A stretch of 64,000 nt of DNA from Saururus chinensis (lineage: Eukaryota > Streptophyta > Magnoliopsida > Piperales > Saururaceae), in contig CP141144.1 in NCBI GenBank assembly GCA_035235625.1, forward strand, positions 21,883,014-21,947,013. Direction: 5' to 3'. The notes beneath the pieces are model-generated. The model had not been told where the DNA came from. It saw nothing but the letters and a program-made list of their open reading frames with translations, and did not search any database. Shown one piece after another: positions 25,751-36,700 of this stretch. Each line of letters starts with the position of its first letter. Position 1 is the stretch's first letter. Both the position numbers and the translations under genes were made by a program.

Positions 25751-28249
25751 TTCAAATATGCATACAGCCCACATGCATGTCATATGCATTTCTAACATGG
25801 CATAATATATCCTCTTACATCATGCAAACGGATCATGATTTAGCATCCAAAGCATTGAATCAGACAATCCTAGCATGCTGCTACTCATTCAAAGCATACT
25901 ATCATAAAATTACGAGTTTAAAGCTCTTCTACCTCGTAATCATGACGTTTGATGGCGCGCACACGATGGTGGCGGTGTCGGCGGCGGAGTTGGCGGCCAA
26001 AAGCATTGCCTAGCTGAGTGAGCTACCATCCCGAAGATTTTAAAGAAGTGCCGGAAATAATCATGGCCAAACGAGGTGTTAGAAATCAATGCGGTAAAAT
26101 CCGCAATCCACGGCGGCACAATAGGGCGGCCGGAAGAAATGTCATGCTAGCATATGTGGTGGTGAGACCATAAGTCGAGGGTGTATTCACTAAAGGTCGG
26201 CCGATGGCTAAGACGTACTCGGCCGGCCGCAAGACGTCAAAATTGGTCATGGATAGCACCCAACGGTGTCAATTTCGCGTCATTGAGAGCCCTAATAGGG
26301 TGGAGGGCGTGCGTCGATGCTGAAGGATAAAGGAGAGGTGGTGGTGGACTTCGATGTCAACTCCATTTGGTGGCAAAGCCAACGACGGTCAGGCGGCACA
26401 AATACGGCACATAAACCCAGAAGCACACGTGTGGCCACATGCACACACGGCCAAAAAAGGCCACTCTTGGGGGAGATGGGTCAGACGGTAGCAACCCAAG
26501 GCCCATAAAAGGACAAATGAGCTATGGCCAGGAGGTGGTGGCCGATCGAAGCGGCGACATCGCCAATCACCACCCACAACCAATACATGTGGTGTGGGCA
26601 GCTATGCATCTCACACAGTATAGGGCAAAGGCAAGCGGCCCACTCCGAGAGGAGGTGTAATCGGGTCAAGTGGGGCTGACCCTCACTATCGCCAAGCCGG
26701 GGCAGAGCCCATGATGGTCAAAAGACCCACAACTTGCCAAATGCAACAACCCAAGATGCACCCAAAGTGTCTAATTGGGTTAAGCAAGACAATAGAGGTG
26801 AAGCGGGGTGAGATACAACAACCGCCAACCAACATCGGGTCGAAGTAGGCTAGACGAAGTTCATCCAGTGGCCGGACAATGACCGGAAACACACCGGCAT
26901 AAAAAAATATCATGGATAGTGAGATGAAAATGTGAATAAAAGCCTACCAAAGTACCGGTAGCTTACAGTGGAGCGAAGAAAGCATGGCGGCGGCTCTAGT
27001 TAGTGCCTATGGGTCCCTAGTGGCCAACCAAACATAAGTCTAGTTGAGGGCGGCCGCAAACGACATCAAAATTGCACCCCCATGGCTCAAAAACGAGATT
27101 TGAAGGAGAGAAAAATCGAAGAAAAGTTCGGTACCTCGTGGAGGAGCCAAGAGGCCATGGCGGCAGTCATTGCCGGTACCTACGGACTCGTGGCGTTGAG
27201 GCAAAGAGGATCCTGACAAGAATTGATAAAATCCGATGACGGAGGAGGGAGAATGGAGCAACCAAAATCTCAATCGGGTTCTCACAAAAGTCATTGGACG
27301 TGAAAAAGTTTCTGGGTAGAAAACTTACTGGAATCCGATGTTCGGATTTCAATTTATATATATTCTTTTTTATTTTTACATTTATGTCCCCAACATGCGT
27401 TCACCTCCCGGTTACGCGTTGTACCTCCAAATTTCGTGCCGTAAGCGCGTGGCGAGGCCTATGGCCTACGACTAAGCCCCACACCTGACTCTATGGGTAT
27501 AAATATGGGGTAAAATACACAAATATGAACACCGAAGCGTCACATTTTCTCGCCAAAAATGACCAAAAAAATAGCAGAAAAATCCCAGAAAATCGTAAAA
27601 AAATTAGGAACCTTATAGTGACATATGTGGCTATGGCTAAATTTGTATTATATGCAGGATAGTGTGTTTGAGACACTCTTCATAAAGGGTGAATGTTTTT
27701 CATTGAGAATAGATATGCATGATATGTTTATGTTGGAAAGTCACTCATGTAGGATGTGATTGTGATACACATGAGGTGTATGATTGATGTGATAATGTTA
27801 AACCCATGATGCGCAAGATTCATATAACATTTATGATGAAATGTGATGGGTTATATTATGATATGTAGGTGACTTGAATTATGTGATTTTATGATATGCT
27901 ATGTAGTATGGTATGCGGTGATATGAGAATGTTATCACGAGTAGATGTTTATGGATGGTAAATTATGACATGAATTCACAGGTTATGTCGATATTCTATG
28001 ATGAATGGGTATGATGGTTGATGATGTGATGAACTTTATGTGATTTACCTGTGTTGTCTTTTGGATTTACTTTTCGTAATTTATAAACCCTTGCTGAGCT
28101 TGTTGCTCACCCCTCTTTCTTATGTTTATTTTGGGGTTGCATGTCATGCCATGCAGGTGGTGAGGATGGACTCTATGAGGAGTGTATGGGTGATGATGTT
28201 GCTTAGGAGGGGCCTTTTAGAGATTTTGAGTTTTACGGTTGTTTACATA

Positions 28250-30935
28250 CACTACAACAGAATTGACTATTAACGACACATACACAAGCGTCGCTAAAAA
28301 TAACTACTTGTGAAGTATATAAAATCGTCATTAAAAAATCAACTATTAGCGATGTAAAATTATATACGTCACTAATATCCAAGCATTAGCGACACTTAGC
28401 TTCAAGTGTCGCTAATACAAAAACTAGTAGCGACACTTTAAAGCAAATGTTGCTAAATACAAAAGCTATTAGTGACACTTTAAAGCAAGCGTTGCTAATA
28501 GTTACACTATTAGCGACACTTGTAATACGATTCGCTAATAGGTGTACATTTCTTTAAAAAAAGAAAAAAAATTCATAACTATTGGTGACGCTTAGCCATA
28601 TGCGTCACTACTACCTATTTTTTCAAAAAAAAATTAAACGAAAGAGAGAGAGGGGGAGGGAGGAGAGAGAATGAAGGGAGAGAGGGTGGAGAGAGAGAAG
28701 AGGGAGAGGAGAGAGAATGAAAGGAGAGAGGGTGGAGAGAGAGAAGAGAGAATGAAGGGAGAGAGGGTGGAGAGAGAGAGATGAGAGAGGGGGAGGGAGG
28801 AGAGAGAGGGGAGAGAGAGAAAGATAATTTAATTATAAATTATTTTTTAAAAAATTAAAATTTTTTAAAAATATTTGTAATAGTGACGCATAGCATTTAG
28901 CATCGCTACTCCCTAAGGGCAGTAGCGACGCATAGTTGTACTACCCAAGGGTAATAGCGACGCATAGTTATATGCGTTGCTACTACCTATTTTGAAAACA
29001 AAATTAAATGAAAGAGAGATAGGGGAGGGAGGATAGAGAGCCTAGAGAGAGGAGAGAGAATGAGGGGAGAGTGGATGGAGAGAGAGAGGGGGAGGGAGGA
29101 GAGAGAGGGGGAGGGAGGAGAGAGAGGGAGAGGAGAGAGAGAGAGGGGGAGAGAGAGAAAGATTTTAATTATAAATTATTCAAAAAAATATTAAAAATTT
29201 TAAAAATATTTGTAGTAGTGACGCATAGTATTTAGCGCCACTACTACCTAAGGGTAGTAGCGACGCATAGTTGTACTGCCCAAGAGTAGTAGTGACACAT
29301 AGCAGTATGTGTTGCTACTACCTATTTTAAAAAAAAAATGAAAGAGAGACAGGGGGAGGGAGGAGAGAGAGGGGAGAGTGACAGAGAGAGAGAGAGAGAG
29401 AGAGAAGAGAGAGGGAGGAGAGAGAGAATGAGGGGAGAGAGGGTGGAGAGAGAAGAGAGAAGAGAGAGAGAATGACGGGAGAGAGGGTGGAGAGAGAGAA
29501 AGGAGAGAGGGGGAGGGAGGAGAGAGAAATTTTTGAAAAAAGGTAGTCGCGGCACATAGCTTAAGTGTTGCTACTACCCTTAGGAGTAGCGACCCATAGC
29601 AATATGCGTCGCTACTTCCTATTTGTTTTAAAAGAAAAATTAAATGAAAGAGAGAGGGGGAGGGAGGGAGGTGAGAGAGAGAAATGAGAGAAAAGAGAGA
29701 GAGAGAGAATGAGGGAGGAGAGAGAGAGGGGAGGGAGGAGAGAGAAAGAGATAGAATGAGGGAGGAGAGAGAATGAGGGAGAGAGATAGAAGGGATGGAG
29801 GAGAGAGAGAGAGAGAGAGGGAGGGGAGGAGAGAGGGAGAGGGGAGAAGAGGGGAGGGAGAGAGAGAAAGAGTCTATAGTAACGCATACAGTAAGCGACA
29901 CTATTATATTGTGCATTAGCGACGCATATAGTATGTGTCGCTAATAATAGTTGTATTAGCAATGCATATAATATGCATCACTAAAAACTTTTTTTTCACT
30001 CCCGCGTGGGCAAAAATTTTACCCGCACCGGTGGGAATTTTTTAAATCGCCCGCTTGGTTCTCTCATTATTTAACCCCCCCTTGTCACTTTCCCGCCTCC
30101 CCTCTCTCCTTCGGCTCCGCAGCCAACCCCCATTGGTGCCGCCGTCCGCCCTTGTCATCCGCCCTCCTACCCCCCGGCCGGTCCCCTCTCTCACCCCCTC
30201 AAGTCCAGTAGCCCACCTGCACCCCCTCCTTCCCCTCTCCCATCCCCCGTCCGAAGCCCCCCTCCCACCCCTCACAGCCGCCCTCTCCCACCCCTTGAGG
30301 CCGCCCCCTCCCCTAGTCCCCCACCCCCTGGCGGTTGCCCCCCCTCCTTCCCCTCTCTATAACAGAGAAGGGGGGAGGGAGGAGTGGAGGGTGGGACCGG
30401 ATTCTATCTCCCCGCCGGAATCGGATAGCTCTTTCTTCCCTACTGGGCCAACTACTGGCAGTTATTTTTTAAAAAATTGCTTTTTTGCAACATATATCAT
30501 CATGCGTCGCAAATCATATTTTTAAATTTTTTTTCTACTAGCAATGTTTAGTCTACGTCACTAATAACATGTCGTTTGAGACACATATCAATATGTGTTG
30601 CTAATAATATTTTTTATTATTTTTTAAAAAAATATTCTTTAATATTACCGACGCATAAAAAAATATATTATTACCGACGCTTATAATTGTGTGTCTCTAA
30701 TAAGTTTTTCAAAATATTTTTTGCATATTATGAAATTATTAGTGACACATAATTATATGTCGCAACGTCGCTACTGTTAGGACTATTTGCAACTGTTAAC
30801 GATAAGCATTGCTAATATGCAGTAGAGATGGTAGTTTTTGCGACGCAGTTAGCAATGCTTTGTAAGCATCACTAATATGCATTAGTGACGCAGAGGGTAC
30901 TATTAGCAATGCTTACAAGCGTCACCTATACTGCA
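28250..30935 (+). mobile_element. CACTA (En/Spm-like) non-autonomous element
   Basis: It begins with the CACTA terminus CACTACAACAGAATTG at 28250, preceded by ATA. GCGACGCTT-type subterminal repeats occur in both orientations at about 28270-28620, 28880-29000, 29215-29320, 29545-29620, 29880-29990 and 30530-30930. Between them are GAGAGAGGG polypurine tracts and a GC-rich block (about 30000-30440). No transposase is seen, and the open frames here (up to 222 codons) are low-complexity. The right end near 30935 lacks a clear TGTTGTAGTG terminus, so it is truncated or diverged. Beyond it, LTR sequence resumes at about 30936-30985 with a small tandem duplication of a CCTCTAYGAGCTTAGA unit. Confidence 0.75.
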
Positions 30936-31234
30936 ATTTTTTTAGCCTCTATGAGCTTAGAATTTTTTTAACCTCTACGAGCTTAGACTCTATTACTTGG
31001 GCCATGTGAGGCTATACTGGACTAAGTGCGTGGGTTTTGCGTGGACTAATACCTAATTTGTAGTTTTTTATTTTCTCATTTCGTTCTTGTACAAAGTTAA
31101 TGTGTGCTACTCTGTTGTGAACTACCTAATTAGGGGTTAAGTCTTCCGCAATCGAACGTTACTTCATCGAGCCGCACACCGTCCTCCCCTTGGCTTGGGT
31201 CCAGGTTGAGGTTGGTAGGTGTTGGGACGTGACA

Positions 31235-32210
31235 CTAATAGTGCAAGTAGAGTGAAATATATTGTTCCTCAACTAACGGTCACCCTCCATCTCCTTCGGG
31301 GGAAAATGAAGGCAATGTGTCACCAAAGCTTCTCTATGGTCATCTTCCACTATCTCTTCATTCGGTAGTTCTTCCTCGTCATATATAGGATTAGTATAAT
31401 TAAAATAAACATTATCAAGCTTAACATTCTCATCATATTCAGTGAATAATCTTTTATCATTCTGGTTATTACAAGGATAGTTTGTCGCTCTATGACCCAT
31501 TCCACCCCATTTACAGTAGTTTGGACTAGCATTTGTAGAGGCTTTGGTGGTGTTCTAAGTGCCTTTAGGTGCAGCCTTTGAAGAAGCATGCACACTACCG
31601 GAATTCATCGATCGGTGTGGCTATAGAAGGGTCACTGGTCATCCCAAAGTGGCGGCCAATAGGGCCTTACTGTTTCTCTAAGTAAAGCACTCTAGAATGC
31701 GCCTCTGACAAGGAAAAAGTATAAAACAAATTCAAAGTCTCTCTATATATGGTTTTGACACATACCTCTAATATAATGAGACACAAGTTGTTCATTCGAT
31801 TCAGCCAAGCCAATATGATGTAACAATTGATAGAACTCCTTAATGTACTCATCTACCTATTTGGACCCTTGCAGTAGGTCTTGTAGTTGTTGATACATCA
31901 CTTGGGAAAAGTTGTTAGGTAGAAATCCTTGCCTCATATGTTTCCTCTACTTCTCCCATTCAATGATCTTTGGCTTGCCTTGGCACACACAAGTGGCTTT
32001 GATTTGCTACCACCATGTGGCTGTTCAATCTTGAAAATGAGTTGCCAAGAAGGGGACATACTTGTCCTCTAGAACTTTCTTGAAATCTAGGATGTCCTCT
32101 TCATTAGCAACACAATTTAGAAACTCTTCGGGTTGCATCCTCCCATGAAATTTAGGATTATCAATCGTTAAACCCACCTCCTAGTGGCGATTCACTATAT
32201 CATCTCGTTT
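31235..32210 (-). pseudogene. Ty3/gypsy gag fragment with decayed zinc knuckle
   Basis: Minus-strand reading around 31840-32190 gives pieces of plant gypsy Gag (FLNCVANEEDILDFKK; TWWQQIKATCVCQGKPK) and, near 31470-31520, YCKWGGMGHRATNY. The family zinc knuckle is CxxCxxxGHxxxxC. Here all three Cys positions of the aligned motif have changed (Tyr, Trp, Tyr), leaving only GH. The reading continues toward protease as LRNNIFHSTCTIS and is cut at 31235 by the CTAAT-flanked LTR. Stops and frameshifts are frequent. The 5' LTR of this element is not visible to the right. Confidence 0.75.
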
Positions 32211-33195
32211 CATGGCATGTAAGCCTCCAGTCCCCTTGGCGCTCATGGTAGGAGTGGTTCATATCGACTGGCCTAGGAGTAAGACAATTAGTCTACCTCC
32301 TCATTACCACACAGGTATGGTTGCTAATGAGTTGAGCCAACTCAATGAGTTGAATAGGTTCAGCTTGAACTTATCTCGACCCGAAGGGGGCTCGATTCAG
32401 GCTTGGGAACTTGAAAATAAGTGAGCCAAGATGGAACAAGGGTCAAGTTAGATCGACTCAACTCAAAACCTGGTAAATTTGACTAGAGATCGACTCGAAG
32501 CTTGGTTCAAACTCAGCTCGATTTGTTATACATCACTTCTTACATATTATACCCATATTATATGAATTTCTTAACTTTTACCTTTCATGTACACATAATA
32601 TTCCATATATATATATATATATGCGTTAATGAATGGTATCTAATATACTATACAATATAATATATAATACACATATTATGCTATTTTATTTCAAACAAAT
32701 GTAAATCCTATTACTAATAAAATTAATTATGTAGGTACAATAAATTTTTTTATTCATATTCTATCCTTCTTCATCTATATAATATTATTTAATTTTTAAA
32801 TACTAATCATATTAGTCATTGTATTCCTAATAAATATAAATATATAATTCTATTTGCATAATAAACATTTTTAAGTCAACAAATCATTTTGGTTTAAAAT
32901 TAAAGATCCAATGAACAATATCTATATTTTACCTACAAATATTTCAAGTTAATAAAGTAGATCGTGAAATAAATATTTGAATTCTTCAACACAATTCTAA
33001 TTTTGAGGTAATACAAAATCAATTCAAATGATTATGAATAACCTAAAAAATATGCTCATTGATTTTTAAAACTCATTAAGCTTTAAGGCATCCATGTAGC
33101 TTTAAAGTGAATTAAATCTTCAAAAAATATGTAAATGCAAATCTAATATTGAGGTTGATAACATACCTTATGTCCTCGTCGAAACAGAGAACCTT
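32211..33195. other. AT-rich intergenic sequence upstream of the Csl gene
   Basis: No gene or clear transposon boundary is seen. 32300-32530 contains GACTCAACTC / GAGTTGAGC-type words, as in common plant MITEs. 32590-32700 is a TA-rich low-complexity stretch. The rest is featureless AT-rich DNA. Confidence 0.4.
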
Positions 33196-33528
33196 TGGAC
33201 AGATTTGAATTTAATATTGAGGACCACCATCCTACAATCTTAGACAAGAAATGTGTAAATTTAAATCTAATCTAAGGAAGTATTTTTTTTGTTCTGGTTT
33301 GAGCCGAGCGTAAAGAACGGAAGAGGAGCTTCTATTTTTAAATAGATGCACTCTTTACGTTCTTTATGCTTGGCTTATGATAATTCACGATGGTTTAAGA
33401 GCATAAAAAAAACCTTCCCTAAGAGGTTGATGATATATATTAAGTTCTCCTGCAAACAATATTCGATTGGACCACTGGACAGATTTGAATTTAATATGGG
33501 GTCCACTATCCTGCAATCTGGTCGACCT
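33196..33528 (+). repeat. Direct repeat pair in the Csl upstream region
   Basis: About 50 bases at 33196-33246 recur at 33478-33528 in the same orientation, sharing GGACAGATTTGAATTTAATA, then GACC/GTCC and CCAYCCTRCAATCT. The two copies bracket the 76-nt hairpin at 33301-33376. Both lie within 530 bp of the start codon, so they could be promoter elements or the trace of an insertion. Confidence 0.7.
33301..33376 (+). repeat. Near-perfect 76-nt palindromic hairpin upstream of Csl
   Basis: The 5' arm (33301-33337, starting GAGCCGAGCGTAAAGAACG) can pair with the 3' arm (33340-33376). Over 37 pairs only three are mismatched (positions 20, 27 and 30 of the arm), with five G-U pairs if transcribed from the + strand. 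The two-base centre is too small to be a normal loop, so the terminal pairs would open. It could be a very short MITE relic or a small-RNA hairpin. It ends 343 bp before the Csl start codon. Confidence 0.6.
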
Positions 33529-33650
33529 GCATTAAGTGAGGAAAATAATTTTCTGCAAAAAAGGATAAAAAACGTCAATCAAGATAAAGACCTTTCCACG
33601 AGGACCACTCATTTTACACCTCAGTTTCTCCTAGCAACCTCTTGGGGTCT

Positions 33651-33660
33651 GCTATATATA
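33651..33660 (+). promoter_or_regulatory. TATA box of the Csl gene
   Basis: GCTATATATA at 33651-33660 is followed by TCAC. It sits 60 bp before the ATG at 33720. A start of transcription about 30 bp downstream would give a 5' leader of about 30 nt. This position rules out the in-frame upstream ATG at 33642, which would lie before the transcription start. Confidence 0.6.
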
Positions 33661-33719
33661 TCACAAGAGCCGAGCACTTGTGGCCATTGGTTAGGGCTTC
33701 AAAGAAAGAAGGAGCAGCC

Positions 33720-36700
33720 ATGGAAGCCCCCCTCCACGAGTCATGGATGCAGCAGCCTCGTGCTATCATAAACAGAGTTCACATGTTCCTGCACGGCTGT
33801 ATGCTGCTGGCCCTTCTCTACTATAGGGCCACGACAACCTTCTCTGGCTCGGGGGTCGGTGTCTTGCTAGCTCGATTTGTAGTCTTTATGAGTGAGGCAA
33901 TTCTCTCCTTTCTCTGGGTCCTCAACCAGCCGTTCCGGTGGAGGCCTATTGCCCGGGCAGTGTTCCCTGAGAGGCTACCCGCTGACGAAATGTTGCCAAA
34001 CATCGACGTGTTCGTCTGCACTGCAGATCCTGAAAAGGAGCCGGTGGTGGAAGTGATGAACACGGTAATTGCTGCCATGGCGCTGGACTACCCTGCGGAG
34101 AAGCTGGCCGTGTACCTGTCGGACGATGGAGGGTCGGACGCCACGCTGCATGCCTTACGCGAGGCCGCTAGCTTCACTGTGGCATGGCTGCCCTACTGTA
34201 AGAAGCATGGGGTCGTCACGAGGTCGCCGGAGGCTTATTTTTCAGCTCGGAAGCCGGACCTTCTCAGTCGTAGTACTGAGTCGAGTGAAGACCGACAAAT
34301 AATCGAGGTAATTACAACTCATTCTTTCATAACCTATAAAAACAGAAGACAGATTCGGTCCTTTCGGTTTTTTGCATGCCATCTCAGTCGTGCTACACAC
34401 GGGATGCGTCCAACATGACGGGAGAAAATGTTACAGACGCACACCATGTTTTTGTGTATTTTACCGCACACTAAACCACTTGCCATCAGCAGCATATATA
34501 GTGTGTTAAACACCAATTTTCTAGAATCGTTTTTAATGTTCAATGGTTATAGGCGTGGAAGGCTTGTATCAATATATATGAGAATATCGATATGATTATG
34601 AATGTGGGTACGTATGGATAATATCCTTGGTACATGTCAAAATGGGTATAAATTATTTTATAAATATAAAAAAATATTATAATTAATAATATATTATTAT
34701 AATACTTCTTTTAGAGCATAATAAGACCATATAATATAGTATCAACTGATACGAGTATTCTATAATCAGTTCATTCAAAACTATATATTATTATGTTCTC
34801 CATCCCATATAAATTATTAGTCATTTTTTCCCATATTAAATGCTTTAAAATTAGTTTATTTTAAAAATAAATAATATACTTAATATGAGTCTAAATTACA
34901 TGTTTAAATAAATATATAAATGTGGAGCACTATATGTAAAAAAAAATTATATAAATTGTATAGACCTACCCGTATTGATCTCATATAACTTTAAAATATA
35001 TTATTTTTAATATAACTATAACTTAAACTTTCAAAAAAGTTGGGTTTGAATTATTTTTTATTTTTAAAAAATATTTTAAATTTTTTAAAAAAACATTAAA
35101 ATTTTGTAATTAATTTTTTTTAAATATAATATCGATACTTATCGGCCGTATCAATACGGTATGACCGATACAGCTAATACATATCACAAAATAGTGTAGG
35201 GGGATTACCGCCCCCCATACTGTATCGGTATTGACCGATACGGGTACGTATGGACCAATACGGACCCATATCGGTCGATACGGTTTTCCATAATTATATG
35301 TATATTATTAAATTTATTGGGATAGGATTATAACAAAATCATGGTTGTGGGAGGGATTTAAATTTTGGGATAATTTTGGCTAAGACCTAGTTGTCATCCA
35401 TATTTATTAATAGGTTGATAATAAAATATATTATATATAATAAATATAATTTTACTATTGCCTGCTTACAATAATAATAAAATATAGATAACTAATAGGT
35501 CTTAACTAGAGATTGATAACTAAATAGGTCTTAACTAGAGACTGAGATATATAACTTCTTATTTATTATAGCTTAGGCTTTTTATAGTAAATATCGGTAC
35601 ACATTTAAAAAAAAAATACTTTATAATCGATATGGGAATTCTAAGAAGCCCACGGGCTGGTCGCAATTGGATTTACAAAGGAATTCATCATAAGAAGGCA
35701 ATAATAAAATTATATTTTGGTAAATTAATTAAGTTATTTGTCATTATTGGTAAAAACCCCTTAAATTTTTCAAGTGCTGAAACACATCACATAGATTCGC
35801 CAATTGGACTATTTTATTTTGAGCTATACATAATACATATTAAGTATATGTAAATTATTAAAATTTAAAAAAGAGATTTTTTATTTTGATCATTGATGCC
35901 ATTAACATGTCAACCATGAGTTGACCAACAATTGAACTGGGTCAATGTAACCTGAGATCTAATATGGGTGAGTTGCCAGCCGGTTTTAAAATATTAGTTT
36001 TGAGGGAGACATTTTGTTAAATGAAATTATATACAAGAAGAGAACTGGATTTGTTTTTCTCGAGGTGGAGGCTAATGAGTCGGAGGTGGTGGAATCCATG
36101 CAAATTATTTAAAATATTGAATTCTCCTTACAAATTGCATATGTTTAAGTGTGTATTAGGGATATCACTTGGGTCGGGTAAATAGTAAACTCAGCCTAAC
36201 CCTAATGGGTTAGTTTTGGCTTTTAAAAATAAACTCGAATAGTGGGTTCAGGTTTTAGGTGATCCAACCCGACCCGGATATAAATATAATTTTTTTTATA
36301 TTTTTTTAATATTATTTTAAAAAAATTATATTTTTTAAAAATATATTTAAATTTTATTTTTTATTCTATTTGGGTCAAACGGGTCGGGTCAGGTTTGAGT
36401 CACAATTTGTATCGGGTTAGAGTTTGACAAAACCCGACCCAGTGGTATCACTAGTGTGTATTATATAAGAGTAATAATGTTACATAAACATGTGAATGGT
36501 AAGTTACATAAATCAAATTATACTTACTAAAATGGTGGGTTAAATCACAAATAATAAGAGAACTCAAATCTGCTAGTGGAGGAGTTTCTAGTGAATTCAC
36601 TAACCATGGATCGATGACACATACGTGCAAAAACATCACAGAGAATAATAATGTTTGTGCAAAGTTTATGTGTTGTAGTATGCATAGTCAATCTAGAGCC

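Larger units (their letters stand above)
22922..27617 (+). mobile_element. Long LTR (4.7 kb) with target duplication GTGAC
   Basis: It starts TGTAACACTCATG and ends GAACCTTATA (a decayed TTACA). GTGAC repeats flank it at 22917-22921 and 27618-27622, and the empty site can be read in the related LTR near 2680-2700. It has no gag or pol. It contains several minisatellite arrays, a GC-rich block (about 25950-27300) typical of the 3' part of long LTRs, and many short open frames without family resemblance. Parts of it recur in inverse orientation at 44990-45265 and 46886-47395. Confidence 0.75.
16801..31234 (+). mobile_element. Solo LTR (about 2.9 kb net) expanded to 14.4 kb by nested insertions
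   Basis: It starts TGTAAGATCTATAACC and ends GGGACGTGACA. It is bounded by the exact duplication CTAAT at 16796-16800 and 31235-31239. Across it, the minus-strand gypsy reading joins perfectly: FHSTCTIS from the right side continues into KVCHLLI on the left. The LTR's own sequence is 16801-18386, 22563-22921, 27623-28249 and about 30936-31234. The rest is an ACCAT-flanked LTR, a GTGAC-flanked LTR and a CACTA element. Related copies are at 1548-4685 and 11737-13375. The long LTR and the TGTCA/TGTAA termini suggest a chromovirus-like Ty3/gypsy family, but no internal domain is present to prove it. Confidence 0.8.

Noticed and set aside
29248-29962. Minus-strand frames up to 222 codons
   Set aside because: Same low-complexity origin, in polypurine tracts of the CACTA element.
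30055-30525. 156-codon proline-rich + frame
   Set aside because: Compositional: CCCC-rich block in the CACTA interior, with an overlapping open frame on the other strand and no recognisable motif.
33642-33719. Upstream in-frame ATG for the Csl gene adding 26 residues
   Set aside because: It precedes or overlaps the TATA box at 33651-33660; the ATG at 33720 has better context and gives the usual Csl N-terminus.
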